A stretch of 64,000 bases of DNA from Kaistia sp. 32K (GTDB lineage: Bacteria; Pseudomonadota; Alphaproteobacteria; Rhizobiales; Kaistiaceae). The DNA lies in assembly GCF_016629525.1 (NCBI RefSeq), contig NZ_AP024269.1:3720001-3784000 (forward strand). Reading direction: 5' to 3'. The translations under genes were made by a program, and so were the position numbers. Below the pieces are notes generated by a model, which saw only the letters and a list, made by a program, of their open reading frames with translations, was not told the origin of the DNA and made no database searches. Shown piece by piece: positions 44,868-54,217 of this stretch (the stretch's first letter is position 1; every line of letters begins with the position of its first letter).

Positions 44868-45875
44868 TCAGCGGACCGCGAGGCCGGTGCCGACCGGCCG
44901 GGGAAGCGCGACCGGCATGCAGCCCATGCCGCGAAGCGCCTCCGTCAAAGCCTCGATCAGCGGCGTATGCGGCTCCGCGCCCAAAAAGCGGACGAGCTTG
45001 CGATTGTCGAGCTCCAGCCGCTCGGTCCAGAGATAGCGCACCTCGATCAGCTCCCGGAACATCTCGACGAAGGGCGCCGCGAGATAGATCGCGAACCAGG
45101 GAAACCGGCCGATCTTCATGTCCGGCCGGCCGATCGCCGTCCGCACGGCCTCGGCGATGGCGATGCCGCGATCGAAATAATGGCCGCGGAAATGGAAGAC
45201 CTCGAACGGCGCCAGCTCGTCCGCGCGCTCGATCAGCCGCAGGAAGGTCTCGGCGAGATCCGGCAGATAGGCCCAGTCATGCCCGACCTCGGGGCGGCCG
45301 GGATAGGAGATCCGCGTCACCGGCTTGCCCGCCTTGACGATGCCGGCGCCGAACCAGTTGTTGCCGGCCACGGGACCGAAGAAATCGCCGGCGCGGACGA
45401 TCAGCACCGGCGTTCCCGCCGCCGCCGTCTCGCGCAGCCGCTTTTCCATGGCGACGCGGATTTTGCCCTTCCGCGTGGTCGGCCGCTGCGGCGATTGCTC
45501 GTCGACCGAGGGCAGCGCGTCGGGCCCGAAATTATAGATGGTGCCGGGAAAGACGATGCGCGCCCCGGCCGCCTTGGCCGCCGCGATCGTGCTTTCGAGC
45601 ATCGGCAGCGCCAGCCCCTGCCAGTTCCGGTATCCCGGCGGATTGGCGCCATGGAAGACGATCGAGGCGCCCTTGGCCGCCGCGATGACGTCCTCGGCGT
45701 TCATGGCGTCGCCCTTGACCCATTCGATGCCCTCGCCGCCCGGCTTCCGCGCGGCCGCCTCCGGCTGCCGGTTGAGGCCGCGCACGGTCCAGCCCCGGTC
45801 GACCAGCGCGCGGGCCACCGCGCCGCCGATGCCGCCGGTCGCGCCGACAACCAGTGCGATCCTGTTTTTCGTCAT
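44868..45875 (-). CDS. NAD-dependent epimerase/dehydratase (SDR family)
   Basis: This 335-residue extended SDR protein has the NAD(P) motif VVGATGGIGGAVA at residues 9-21. FHGANPPGYRNW and IVFPGTIYNFGPDALP give the middle strand region, and the usual Tyr-x-x-x-Lys is not obvious in the expected place, so the substrate may be atypical. The C-terminal part holds RPEVGHDWAYLPDLAETFLRL. It is divergent from the LysR gene at 45973, its likely regulator. Confidence 0.8.
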   Translation of the reverse strand: MTKNRIALVVGATGGIGGAVARALVDRGWTVRGLNRQPEAAARKPGGEGIEWVKGDAMNAEDVIAAAKGASIVFHGANPPGYRNWQGLALPMLESTIAAAKAAGARIVFPGTIYNFGPDALPSVDEQSPQRPTTRKGKIRVAMEKRLRETAAAGTPVLIVRAGDFFGPVAGNNWFGAGIVKAGKPVTRISYPGRPEVGHDWAYLPDLAETFLRLIERADELAPFEVFHFRGHYFDRGIAIAEAVRTAIGRPDMKIGRFPWFAIYLAAPFVEMFRELIEVRYLWTERLELDNRKLVRFLGAEPHTPLIEALTEALRGMGCMPVALPRPVGTGLAVR

Positions 45876-45972
45876 GATCCCGATCCCTGTTCCCACCTTG
45901 ATAAGGACAGGATGGCGCCGGACGACATCATGCGGAATTGTTGAACTTCGGATAGTTGTCATTCATTCTTGT

Positions 45973-46875
45973 ATGATGACGCCATCCTGGGATCATCTCC
46001 GCTCGTTTCTCGCCGTGCTCGGCGACGGCAGCCTCTCCGGCGCCGCGCGCCTTCTGCGCCTGACCCAGCCGACGGTCGGCCGCCATATCGACGAGCTGGA
46101 ACAGGCGCTCGGCGTGGTGCTGTTCACCCGGTCGCGCGCCGGCCTGACCCCGACCGAGGCGGCGCTCGAGCTGGCGCCGCATGCCGAAACGATGGCGGCG
46201 GCGGCCGAGACCTTGGTGCGCGCCGCATCGGCGGAAGCGAAGGAAGATCGCGGCACGGTGCGGCTGACCGCGAGCGAGGTGGTCGGCACCGAGATCCTGC
46301 CGGCGATCCTCGCGCCCTTCATGGAGCGGCATCCGCGGATCGCCATCGAGCTGGTGGTTTCCAACCGCAACGAGGATCTGCTGCGACGGGAGGCCGACAT
46401 CGCCGTGCGCAATGTCCGGCCGACGCAGGGCGCGCTGCTGGCGCGCAGGATCGGCACCATCGACATCGGGCTGCATGCCCATCGCAGCTATCTGGCGCGA
46501 CGCGGCACGCCGCGGACCCTGGCGGAAATGACCGGCCATACGCTGATCGGCTACGACCGTGATTCACCCGCCATCCAGGCGCTGCGGGCGCTGGGCCTGC
46601 CGCTCTCGCGCGAGATGTTCAGCCTGCGCACCGACAGCGATACGACGCAGTTGGCCGCGATCCGCGCCGGCCTCGGCATCGGCGGCTGCCAGAGCCCGCT
46701 CGCGGCGCGGGATCCCGATCTCGTCCGCCTGGTGCCGGAGGAGTTCGCCTATCCGCTCGAATGCTGGGTCGCCATGCATGAGGATCTCAGATCGGTGCGA
46801 CGCATGCGCCTCGTCTTCGACCATCTCGTCGCCGGCCTCGACGCCTATGTGCACGGCCGCAATCCGGCGCCATGA
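45973..46875 (+). CDS. LysR-family transcriptional regulator
   Basis: This 300-residue regulator has the N-terminal LysR winged helix (LRSFLAVLGDGSLSGAARLLRLTQPTVGRHIDELEQALGV) and the effector domain with ILAPFMERHPRI. It is divergent from the epimerase gene with 97 bp between them and likely controls it. ATG at 45973 and 45976 are both possible. A terminator of the opposite gene follows its stop. Confidence 0.88.
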   Translation: MMTPSWDHLRSFLAVLGDGSLSGAARLLRLTQPTVGRHIDELEQALGVVLFTRSRAGLTPTEAALELAPHAETMAAAAETLVRAASAEAKEDRGTVRLTASEVVGTEILPAILAPFMERHPRIAIELVVSNRNEDLLRREADIAVRNVRPTQGALLARRIGTIDIGLHAHRSYLARRGTPRTLAEMTGHTLIGYDRDSPAIQALRALGLPLSREMFSLRTDSDTTQLAAIRAGLGIGGCQSPLAARDPDLVRLVPEEFAYPLECWVAMHEDLRSVRRMRLVFDHLVAGLDAYVHGRNPAP

Positions 46876-46877
46876 AA

Positions 46878-46909
46878 AAGGCGCGCCCGGCTAAACCGGA
46901 CGCGCCCTT
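46878..46909 (-). terminator. Rho-independent terminator of the phytase-like esterase gene
   Basis: Minus-strand AAGGGCGCGTCCGG pairs imperfectly with CCGGGCGCGCC around a TTTAG loop and is followed by TTTTT. It lies 50 bases after the 46960 stop. The LysR stop at 46875 lies immediately beyond. Confidence 0.65.
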
Positions 46910-46959
46910 CAATTACTGCGGGCAAGGCGACGAAGCGCCCTGCCCTCTGGCTGCTTGCC

Positions 46960-48315
46960 TTACTTGGCGGCGAGGAAATCCGCGACGTCGAGCAGGATGA
47001 ACTCGTTGTTGGCGGCCTTGCCGATCTCGCGGCCGCCCGAGAACGGCAGGTTGTTGTCGTTCGCCACCAGGATGTGCTTGTCGTCGTAGAGCATCACGTC
47101 CTCGATGGTGAAGAACGGGAAGGTGAAGACGCCCGTGAGGTCGCGATCGGCGGCGGTCTTGACGATCGCCTTGCCGTCCGGATCGGCGATGTTCATCAGG
47201 TCGATCTGGGCGATGCGGCGGATGGCGCCGTCCTTGTCGATGCTGGCGGTGTCGACCAGGACGATGTTCTTGACCTTGGCCGGGATCGGATAGCAGGCCG
47301 ACTTGTCGTCGGTCTTGCAGGCGAGGCTCGGATCGCCCTCGCCATTGTCGCGCTCGATCACCAGCGCGCGCGTGTCGTCGATGAAGTTGAAGTCGCCGAT
47401 CGCGGTCGCGCCGTCGGCGAGGCGGAAGCGGTAGCTGTCGCCCGTCCAGGCGCCCTTGCCGGTGTCGAAGGTCATGACACGGAGGAAATCGCCCTCCGGC
47501 TTGCCGTCCTCGCCGAGCAGCGGCTTCTCGAGCATCGCCCAGAGCAGGTTGGTCTTCGGCTGCAGGGCCATGCCCTCATAGCCGCCGGAACGCTGCACGC
47601 GGAAGTCCTTGCCGGGAACGGCGGGAACGACGACGCCCGGCGTGTCGGGTCCGCGCAGGACCTCGCCGTCGAGGAGCGTCGGATAGACGGCGAGCACGCG
47701 ACCGTCGAGCGTGGCGCGGACGATGTAGGGGCCGAACTCCTCGCCGATCCAGACTTCGTCGCCGAGCACCTGGATGCTCTCCGGATCGAAGTCGGCGCCG
47801 GTCAGGTAGCGGCTGTCCGTGCCCTCATAGGCGATGCGGAACGGCACCTTGTGGTCGGGATCGCGCAGGAAGACCGATTCCAGCCGCTCGACCTTGCCGG
47901 TCGCGAAATCCGGCTTCATGCGATGGAAGAACAGCATCGCGTCGGGGCTGTTCGCCTTGGTGCCGAAGCCGTTGTCAGTCAGCGTGTAGATCGAGCCGTC
48001 CGGGGCGCGGTTCATGGCGAAGCCCGACAGGCCCTGCACCGGCTGGCCGACGAAGGGCAGCGAGATGCCGGTCGGATGGCTGCCATAGGCGGCGCCGACA
48101 TCGCCCATCACGCTCATCGGCACTTCGTTGCGCGTCTTGCCGGTGAACTTGCCGGAGACGATGGCGTCGCGCGGCGCGTCGGCCGGCGGCGCGATCAGGG
48201 TCATGGCCGGAAGATAGGCATGGCCGGCGAGCTTGGCGGGGAACGTCTCGGCTGCGACAGCCGCACCGGCGATCGTGGTGAGCGCGGCGGCGGCAATCAG
48301 GGAACGCAACGGCAT
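46960..48315 (-). CDS. Secreted esterase-like/phytase family protein
   Basis: This 451-residue protein has a signal peptide (LIAAAALTTIAGAAVAA, about residues 5-22). The rest is a beta-propeller-like domain with GLSGFAMNRAPDGSIYTLTDNGFG and YEGMALQPKTNLLWAMLEKPL motifs that define the esterase-like phytase family (PF13449). Such proteins may hydrolyse phosphate esters in the periplasm, but the activity is not shown for most. Two Cys (LACKTDDKSACYPIP) could form a disulfide. It has no operon partner and ends in a terminator. Confidence 0.87.
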   Translation of the reverse strand: MPLRSLIAAAALTTIAGAAVAAETFPAKLAGHAYLPAMTLIAPPADAPRDAIVSGKFTGKTRNEVPMSVMGDVGAAYGSHPTGISLPFVGQPVQGLSGFAMNRAPDGSIYTLTDNGFGTKANSPDAMLFFHRMKPDFATGKVERLESVFLRDPDHKVPFRIAYEGTDSRYLTGADFDPESIQVLGDEVWIGEEFGPYIVRATLDGRVLAVYPTLLDGEVLRGPDTPGVVVPAVPGKDFRVQRSGGYEGMALQPKTNLLWAMLEKPLLGEDGKPEGDFLRVMTFDTGKGAWTGDSYRFRLADGATAIGDFNFIDDTRALVIERDNGEGDPSLACKTDDKSACYPIPAKVKNIVLVDTASIDKDGAIRRIAQIDLMNIADPDGKAIVKTAADRDLTGVFTFPFFTIEDVMLYDDKHILVANDNNLPFSGGREIGKAANNEFILLDVADFLAAK

Positions 48316-48520
48316 CGAGCATCCTTTCTAGGTTGAGGAAAGCTCGCCCCGATTAGGAAGCCCGCATGACAGCGGTGTCTCGGCCGGATGGAAATCCGAT
48401 GAAAAGCTGGCTCAAGTCCCCAGCCACGGCCGCCCGGCCAACGGCCGGACGTTCACGGCGAAACGCCCGCGAGAGCGGTCAAACGATCGAACTCAGATTG
48501 TCGGGGAGGAGGAGCAAATT

Positions 48521-48595
48521 TGGTACGCCCTAGGGGAATCGAACCCCTGCTTTCGCCGTGAGAGGGCGACGTCCTGACCGCTAGACGAAGGGCGC
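48521..48595 (-). tRNA. tRNA-Glu (CTC)
   Basis: On the minus strand, acceptor GCGCCCT pairs with AGGGCGT. The D arm has CTAGCGGTCAGGAC, the anticodon stem GTCGCC/GGCGAA surrounds CTCTCAC with anticodon CTC, and the T arm contains GTTCGATTC. CCA is encoded. The fold and sequence match tRNA-Glu. Confidence 0.92.
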
Positions 48596-48715
48596 ACATC
48601 CGTTTGCTTCGGATGACCGCGATATACCGATTGGGTCGGAGCTTGGCAAGAGCGTCTCGCCAAACTTCTTCAAACTGCCTGTGAAGAACTTTTTCCTCGC
48701 CCGGATCGCGGCCGG

Positions 48716-49111
48716 TCAGCGCGCCGTGCCGAGATCGAGGTGGCGGACGACGGCGCCAGTGCCGACATCGATGACGACGACGCGGGTCGCGCCGAAGGCC
48801 TCGATCGTCAGCGCCAGCAGATTGCCGCTGAGCGCCGTCGAGACGACCCGCGCGCCGGCCGGCAGGACGTCGGCGATCGTGACCGGCTCGGCGTTCGCCG
48901 GCAGAGCGGGCTTGCTTCGATCGGGAGCGATCTTGTACATGACGGCGAACAGCACGGCGAGAAAGCCGACCAGGACCGTCGTCCCCGAGACCAGGATCAA
49001 CCGCCGCAGCTTCTGCCGGACGCGCTCCATCGCCGGATCGAGCGGCGCTTCGTCCTGTGGTTCCGAAGGATTGGGCGAGTGCGGGGCCGAAGAGGAAGAA
49101 GTGTGAGCCAT
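48716..49111 (-). CDS. Single-span membrane protein (DUF6476-like)
   Basis: This 131-residue protein has a Pro/Ser/Glu-rich start, one membrane segment (LILVSGTTVLVGFLAVLFAVMY, about residues 38-59) and a small extracytoplasmic part (TIADVLPAGARVVSTALSGN, TRVVVIDVGTG). It resembles a small conserved membrane protein beside rluD in rhizobia, called DUF6476 from memory. Its ATG overlaps the rluD ATG on the other strand. Function is unknown. Confidence 0.72.
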   Translation of the reverse strand: MAHTSSSSAPHSPNPSEPQDEAPLDPAMERVRQKLRRLILVSGTTVLVGFLAVLFAVMYKIAPDRSKPALPANAEPVTIADVLPAGARVVSTALSGNLLALTIEAFGATRVVVIDVGTGAVVRHLDLGTAR

Positions 49112-50120
49112 GGACCAGTTTCCGGATGACGGCGAGGAAATCGTCGACCTCGTGGTCGAACCGGACGCGGCAGGCCGGCGCCTCGATGCCTATCTGGCCG
49201 CCGCGATTGCCGATCTGTCCCGCAGCCGCCTCAAATCCCTGATCGAGGCCGGTCACGTCTCGATCGGCGGCGCGACCATAGTGGAGGCCAAAAAGGCGGT
49301 CAACGCGGGCGACGTCATCCGCGTCGCCGTGCCGCCGGCCGTCGCGCCGGAACCGGAAGGTGAACCTATCCCGCTCGACGTCGTCTACGAGGACGACGAC
49401 CTGCTCGTCATCGACAAGCAGGCGGGCCTCGTGGTGCATCCCGCCGCCGGCAACTGGAGCGGCACGCTGGTCAACGCGCTGATCGCCCATTGCGGCGACA
49501 GCCTGTCCGGCATCGGCGGCGTGCGCCGGCCGGGCATCGTGCACCGCCTCGACAAGGACACCACCGGCCTGATGGTGGTGGCCAAGAACGACCGCGCCCA
49601 CAAGGGCCTCGCCAAGCAGTTCGCCGATCACGGCCGCAGCGGCCCGCTCGAGCGCGGCTACCAGGCGATCGTCTGGGGCGTTCCGGCCCTGCCCTACGGC
49701 ATGGTCGACGCGCCGATCGGCCGCTCGCCGACCAGCCGGCTGAAGATGGCCGTGCTGAAGACGGGCGGCAAGGAAGCGATCACCCACTATACGGTGGAGC
49801 AGCGCTTCGGCGACAAGACGGCGCCGATCGCCAGCCTGCTCGATCTCCGCCTCGAGACCGGGCGCACGCACCAGATCCGCGTCCACATGGCCGCCATGGG
49901 CCTGCCGCTGATCGGCGACCAGGAATATGGCAAGGGTTTCCTCACCAAGGCGGCCCGCCTGCCCGAGCCGGCGCGCACGCTCGTGTCGCATTTCCACCGC
50001 CAGGCACTGCATGCCTGGCTGCTCGGCTTCGAGCATCCGACGACGCGCGAGACGCTGCATTTCGAATCCGAGCCGCCGGCGGATCTGGCCGAACTGATCG
50101 AAGCTTTCAACGGACTGTGA
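49110..50120 (+). CDS. rluD: RluA-family 23S rRNA pseudouridine synthase, RluD-like
   Basis: This 336-residue enzyme has an N-terminal S4 domain (RRLDAYLAAAIADLSRSRLKSLIEAGHVSIGG) and the pseudouridine synthase domain with catalytic Asp148 in HRLDKDTTGLMVVAK, then GRTHQIRVHMAAMGLPLIGD. RluD modifies helix 69 of 23S rRNA and helps ribosome assembly. GAGGAAGAAG lies upstream. The gene is followed about 120 bases later by rpoH. Confidence 0.9.
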   Translation: MDQFPDDGEEIVDLVVEPDAAGRRLDAYLAAAIADLSRSRLKSLIEAGHVSIGGATIVEAKKAVNAGDVIRVAVPPAVAPEPEGEPIPLDVVYEDDDLLVIDKQAGLVVHPAAGNWSGTLVNALIAHCGDSLSGIGGVRRPGIVHRLDKDTTGLMVVAKNDRAHKGLAKQFADHGRSGPLERGYQAIVWGVPALPYGMVDAPIGRSPTSRLKMAVLKTGGKEAITHYTVEQRFGDKTAPIASLLDLRLETGRTHQIRVHMAAMGLPLIGDQEYGKGFLTKAARLPEPARTLVSHFHRQALHAWLLGFEHPTTRETLHFESEPPADLAELIEAFNGL

Positions 50121-50243
50121 ACCGAAACCGCGCCGCGCGGTCCTGTTAAACTTGTATTTCGTGCCTATATATCTCCACGCGGGCCAAAGTGGCCGCGATC
50201 GGCGCTGGCTTTCGGGGAGCGCCGTCAGAACGGAGGGGGCACA

Positions 50244-51161
50244 ATGGCTGCCAGAGCAAGTCTTCCTGTCATCGCGTCCGGCGAAGCCGGACTGTCTCGC
50301 TATCTCGACGATATCCGGCGCTTCCCCATGCTCGCGCCGGACGAAGAATATATGCTCGCCAAAGCATATAAGGAGCATGACGACCGCAGCGCCGCGCACA
50401 AGCTGGTGACCAGCCATCTTCGTCTGGTGGCGAAGATCGCGATGGGTTATCGCGGCTACGGGCTGCCGATCGGCGAAGTGATTTCCGAAGGCAATGTCGG
50501 CCTGATGCAGGCGGTGAAGCGGTTCGAGCCCGAAAAGGGCTTCCGCCTCGCGACCTATGCGATGTGGTGGATCAAGGCCTCGATCCAGGAGTACATCCTG
50601 CGCTCGTGGAGCCTGGTCAAGATGGGCACGACCGCCAACCAGAAGCGCCTTTTCTTCAATCTTCGCAAGATGAAGAGCCAGATCCAGGCGCTGGAGGAAG
50701 GCGATCTGAAGCCGCACCAGGTCGAGCAGATCGCCACCAAGCTCGGCGTCACGACGGAAGACGTCATCTCGATGAACCGCCGTCTCGGCGGCGACGCCTC
50801 GCTGAACGCGCCGCTGCGCGCCGATGCCGAGGGCGGCGAATGGCAGGACTGGCTTGTCGACGACAGCGACAGCCAGGAAACCATCCTCGCCGACCAGGAA
50901 GAGGCCGACAACCGCCGCAAGCTGCTGCGCGACGCGATGGGCGTCCTGAACGAGCGCGAGCGCCGCATCTTCGAGGCGCGCCGCCTCGCCGACGAGCCGA
51001 TGACGCTGGAGGAACTCTCCGCCGAATTCGGCGTCAGCCGCGAACGCGTCCGCCAGATCGAGGTGCGCGCCTTCGAAAAAGTGCAGAAGGCCGTGCGCCG
51101 AGGGGCGCGCGACCTCGAGCGCAACCATGGTGACGACGAACTGGCCGCGACCGACGCCTGA
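50244..51161 (+). CDS. rpoH: RNA polymerase heat-shock sigma factor RpoH
   Basis: This 305-residue sigma-32 factor has region 2 (SHLRLVAKIAMGYRGYGLPI, FEPEKGFRLATYAMWWIKASIQEYILRSWSLVK), the RpoH box QKRLFFNLRK near residue 132, and region 4 (LTLEEL-type helix MTLEELSAEFGVSRERVRQIE). It directs heat-shock transcription, and alphaproteobacteria often have more than one rpoH. It lies 123 bases after rluD, with AT-rich sequence in between that may hold the promoter. Confidence 0.96.
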   Translation: MAARASLPVIASGEAGLSRYLDDIRRFPMLAPDEEYMLAKAYKEHDDRSAAHKLVTSHLRLVAKIAMGYRGYGLPIGEVISEGNVGLMQAVKRFEPEKGFRLATYAMWWIKASIQEYILRSWSLVKMGTTANQKRLFFNLRKMKSQIQALEEGDLKPHQVEQIATKLGVTTEDVISMNRRLGGDASLNAPLRADAEGGEWQDWLVDDSDSQETILADQEEADNRRKLLRDAMGVLNERERRIFEARRLADEPMTLEELSAEFGVSRERVRQIEVRAFEKVQKAVRRGARDLERNHGDDELAATDA

Positions 51162-51325
51162 GCAAGCGTCGGCCGCGTTCGACCCCGCGCGTTGATATTT
51201 CACCTTTCTTTCGAAACGAACCTATTGCGAAAATCGTCGGGGTATTGTATCCGACAGCTGAGGCATGCCGTAGCGTAAGTCACGGATGCCTCCATGCTCA
51301 TTCATTTCGGGATTGAGGATCAGCC

Positions 51326-53188
51326 ATGGCGCGCCCGCGTCGTCGCCTGACAGTCATCGCCGCATTGGACGTGGTCGGTTATTCCGAGCTCATCCAGCGG
51401 GATGAGCTCGGCGCGATTCGGGAGATGCGTTCGATCTACCGGACGCTGGTCCGCCCGACGCTCGGCCGCTACGGCGCGCACATCATCAAGACGATGGGCG
51501 ACGGCGGGCTGGTCGAATTCCCGAGCGTGCTCGACGCGGTCGAATGGACGATGGCCTTCCAGACCGCCATGGCCGCCCGCAACGCCGCGCGCGACCGTTC
51601 GCCGGTCGAGGTCCGCGCGGCCATCGTGCTCGCCGACATCATCCTGACCGGGGACGACCGGTTCGGCGCCGCCATCGGCTTCGCCATGCGGCTGCAGGCG
51701 GCCGCGCCGCCCGGCGGCATCGCCATCACCCATTCCGTCCGCTGGCAGCTGCTGGCGGAACCCGCGGCGGCGTTCCGCCCGGCCGGATTCCTGCACCTGC
51801 GCAGCGTGCCCTACCCCGTCGAGGCCTGGTTCTGGATGCCAGCCGGCAAGCCGCTGCCCAGCCTCCCGCCGACGCCCGGCCAGATGCTGACGCCCCCGAG
51901 GCTCGGCGTCCCGCAGCTGCAGCAGGCCCAGCCGCCGGACCTGCGCCCCCTCGCGGTCGTGCTACCCTTCGACGATCTGTCGCCGGCGCGTGACCAGGAA
52001 GGCTTCGCCGACGGCGTCGTCGAGGAGATGACGGCGACGCTGTCGCGCGTGCGCGACATCCGCGTCATCGCCCGCAACTCCGCCTTTACCTACAAGAACC
52101 GGCCGACCGACGTGCGCGCGCTGCAACGCGACCTCGGCGTGCGCTATGTCATCGAGGGCAGCGTCCGCAAGGCGGGCGACGTGCTGCGCGTCACGGCGCA
52201 GCTCGTCGAGGCCGAGACCGGGGCTCATCTATGGTCCGGCCGCAAGGACGGCACGGTGCATGATCCGCTCACCTTGCAGGACGACGTCGCGACGCTCGTC
52301 GCCGGCGCGCTCAGGCCGGCTGTGCGCGGCGCCGAGATCGAGCGGGCGCAGCGCAAGGCGGCCGATACGCTGAAGACGCACGATCTCGTGCTGAAGGCGA
52401 TGCCGCATTTCTGGGCCCATCGGCGCGAGGACAACGCCGCGGCGCTGGCGCTGCTCGAGCAGGCGCTGGCCTCGGATCCCAGCTCCGGCACGGTGCTCAG
52501 CCTGAAGGCATGGTGCCTGAGCCAGCAGATCACCTATCTCTGGTCCGAGGACCCGGTGCACGACCGCAACATCGCGCTCGCGCTCGCCGAACAGGCGGCC
52601 GAGACGGCGGAGGCCGACCCGCTGGTGATGACGGCGATCGGCGCCACCTTCTCGATCCTGATGACCGACCAGGCGCGCGCGCTCGTCTATATCGAGCGCG
52701 CCATCGCGCTCGACACGACCTTCGCCTGGGCGTGGACGCGGCTCGGCTACGCCAAGGCCTATTCCGGCGATCCGGAAGGCGGGATCCTGGCCTTCGAGAA
52801 GGCGATCGCGCTCAGCCCCGAGGATCCGATCCAGTTCAACGCCTTCGCCGGCATCGCGACCTGCCATTTCCTGCTCGGCCGCTATGCCGAGGCGGCGCAT
52901 TTCGCCGGTCGCGCCCTGCATGGCCGGCCCGGCATGGTCTGGGCCTACCGGCTGCTGGCCACGTCCGCCGCCCTCGCCGGGCAGATGACACTCGCCCGCA
53001 GCGCGGTTCGCCGCCTGCTCGCCGAGAATCCCGGCCTGACGATCGGCGGCATCGCCGCCGCCATCCGGAACCTGTCGGGCCCGGCGCTCGACCAATATCT
53101 GGAAGGCCTGCGCCTCGCCGGCCTCCCCGACGATCCGAAGCCCGAGTCCGTCGTGCTGATCACCGAGGCGGACGGCACCGCCGCCTGA
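51326..53188 (+). CDS. Adenylate-cyclase-like / TolB-like / TPR protein with an incomplete cyclase site
   Basis: This 620-residue protein starts with a class III cyclase homology domain (about 10-190), then a TolB-N-like domain (PLAVVLPFDDLSPARDQEGFADG, about 205-315) and TPR-like repeats to the C-terminus. Metal Asp15 (ALDVVGYSEL), metal Asp59 (MGDGGLVEF) and Lys55 are kept, but the V-N-x-A-x-R motif reads IGFAMR at 117-122: the transition-state Asn is Gly118, while Arg122 stays. Activity is doubtful, and it may be a nucleotide sensor. Such proteins are abundant in Hyphomicrobiales. Confidence 0.83.
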   Translation: MARPRRRLTVIAALDVVGYSELIQRDELGAIREMRSIYRTLVRPTLGRYGAHIIKTMGDGGLVEFPSVLDAVEWTMAFQTAMAARNAARDRSPVEVRAAIVLADIILTGDDRFGAAIGFAMRLQAAAPPGGIAITHSVRWQLLAEPAAAFRPAGFLHLRSVPYPVEAWFWMPAGKPLPSLPPTPGQMLTPPRLGVPQLQQAQPPDLRPLAVVLPFDDLSPARDQEGFADGVVEEMTATLSRVRDIRVIARNSAFTYKNRPTDVRALQRDLGVRYVIEGSVRKAGDVLRVTAQLVEAETGAHLWSGRKDGTVHDPLTLQDDVATLVAGALRPAVRGAEIERAQRKAADTLKTHDLVLKAMPHFWAHRREDNAAALALLEQALASDPSSGTVLSLKAWCLSQQITYLWSEDPVHDRNIALALAEQAAETAEADPLVMTAIGATFSILMTDQARALVYIERAIALDTTFAWAWTRLGYAKAYSGDPEGGILAFEKAIALSPEDPIQFNAFAGIATCHFLLGRYAEAAHFAGRALHGRPGMVWAYRLLATSAALAGQMTLARSAVRRLLAENPGLTIGGIAAAIRNLSGPALDQYLEGLRLAGLPDDPKPESVVLITEADGTAA

Positions 53189-53231
53189 GACGACCGGCCA
53201 CCCGGGGAACGGATGGCCGGCCGCAACGTCC

Positions 53232-54176
53232 TCAGCGCGGCGCGATCGCGTAGCTGTCGATCGGCGGCACCGTGTCGAGCAGACCTCTCGCCTTCATGAA
53301 TTCGCCGAAGCGGTCATAGCGGCCGATATCCAGCGCCGCCGGGCGCTTAGCGAAGCGCGGCAGCGTCGCATAGTAGGAATCGCGGTTGAGCTGGTTGTCG
53401 AGATCGCGATGCGCCTTCAGGAACACGGCCAGCGCCTCGTCCGGATGGTTGGTCAGGTAGATCGTCGCCTCCTCGATCGCGGCGAGGAAGCGCGCCATGC
53501 GCGGATCCCCACGCAGCTCGTTCCGCGTCACATAGATGAGCTCGTCATAGGACGGCACGCCGTGCTCCTCGAGGAAGAACGCCTTGCCGGGCTTACCCTC
53601 GAGGCCGAGCTGGATCAGTTCGACATTGCGGTAGCCATCGATGATCGCGTCGACCTGACCCGACATCAGCGACGTCGTCAGGTTGAAGTTGACGTTGACC
53701 ATCTCGACGTCCTTCTCGGTCAGGCCGACCGTGGCGAGGACGGTGTCGATATAGGCGTTCTGCAGGCTCGCGACGGAATAGCCGATCTTCTTGCCCTTCA
53801 GGTCGGCGAGCGTCTTCACCGGCCCGTCCTTGAGCACGATCAGCGCGTTGAGAGGCGTCTCGATCAGCGTGCCGATGCGCGTGAGCGGCAGGCCTTCCTT
53901 GACCTGCAGCATCAGGTCCGGCTGGTAGGTGACGGCGATGTCGGCCTGGCCGGCGGCGACCAGGCGCGGCGGCGCGCTGGCGTCGGCCGGCGCGATCATC
54001 TCGACGTCGAGGCCGTGCTTCTCGAAGATGCCCATCTCCTTGGCGATCACCAGCGGCGCATGGTCCGGGTTGTAGAACCAGTCGAGCAGGACCGTCAGCT
54101 TGTCGGCGGCCTGCGCCGGCGCGACCGAGATCGCCGCCGCGAACGCGAGGGCGGCAAGGCGAGGGAAGCGTTTCAT
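53232..54176 (-). CDS. thiY: Thiamine-precursor ABC transporter substrate-binding protein (NMT1/THI5-like)
   Basis: This 314-residue periplasmic protein has a signal peptide cleaved after AQAA near residue 24, then the NMT1/THI5 core: LTVLLDWFYNPDHAPLVIAKEMGIF and ADIAVTYQPDLML. ThiY binds the thiamine pyrimidine N-formyl-4-amino-5-aminomethyl-2-methylpyrimidine. The gene follows the permease by 41 bases under the TPP riboswitch, which supports the thiamine role. AAAGGAACC precedes the ATG at 54176. Confidence 0.88.
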   Translation of the reverse strand: MKRFPRLAALAFAAAISVAPAQAADKLTVLLDWFYNPDHAPLVIAKEMGIFEKHGLDVEMIAPADASAPPRLVAAGQADIAVTYQPDLMLQVKEGLPLTRIGTLIETPLNALIVLKDGPVKTLADLKGKKIGYSVASLQNAYIDTVLATVGLTEKDVEMVNVNFNLTTSLMSGQVDAIIDGYRNVELIQLGLEGKPGKAFFLEEHGVPSYDELIYVTRNELRGDPRMARFLAAIEEATIYLTNHPDEALAVFLKAHRDLDNQLNRDSYYATLPRFAKRPAALDIGRYDRFGEFMKARGLLDTVPPIDSYAIAPR

Positions 54177-54217
54177 CGGATAGGGTTCCTTTGCGGATCG
54201 AGAGGTCAGGCGAGAGG

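Noticed and set aside
48453..51203. 916-residue minus-strand ORF
   Set aside because: It is antisense to tRNA-Glu, rluD and rpoH, which are all certain.
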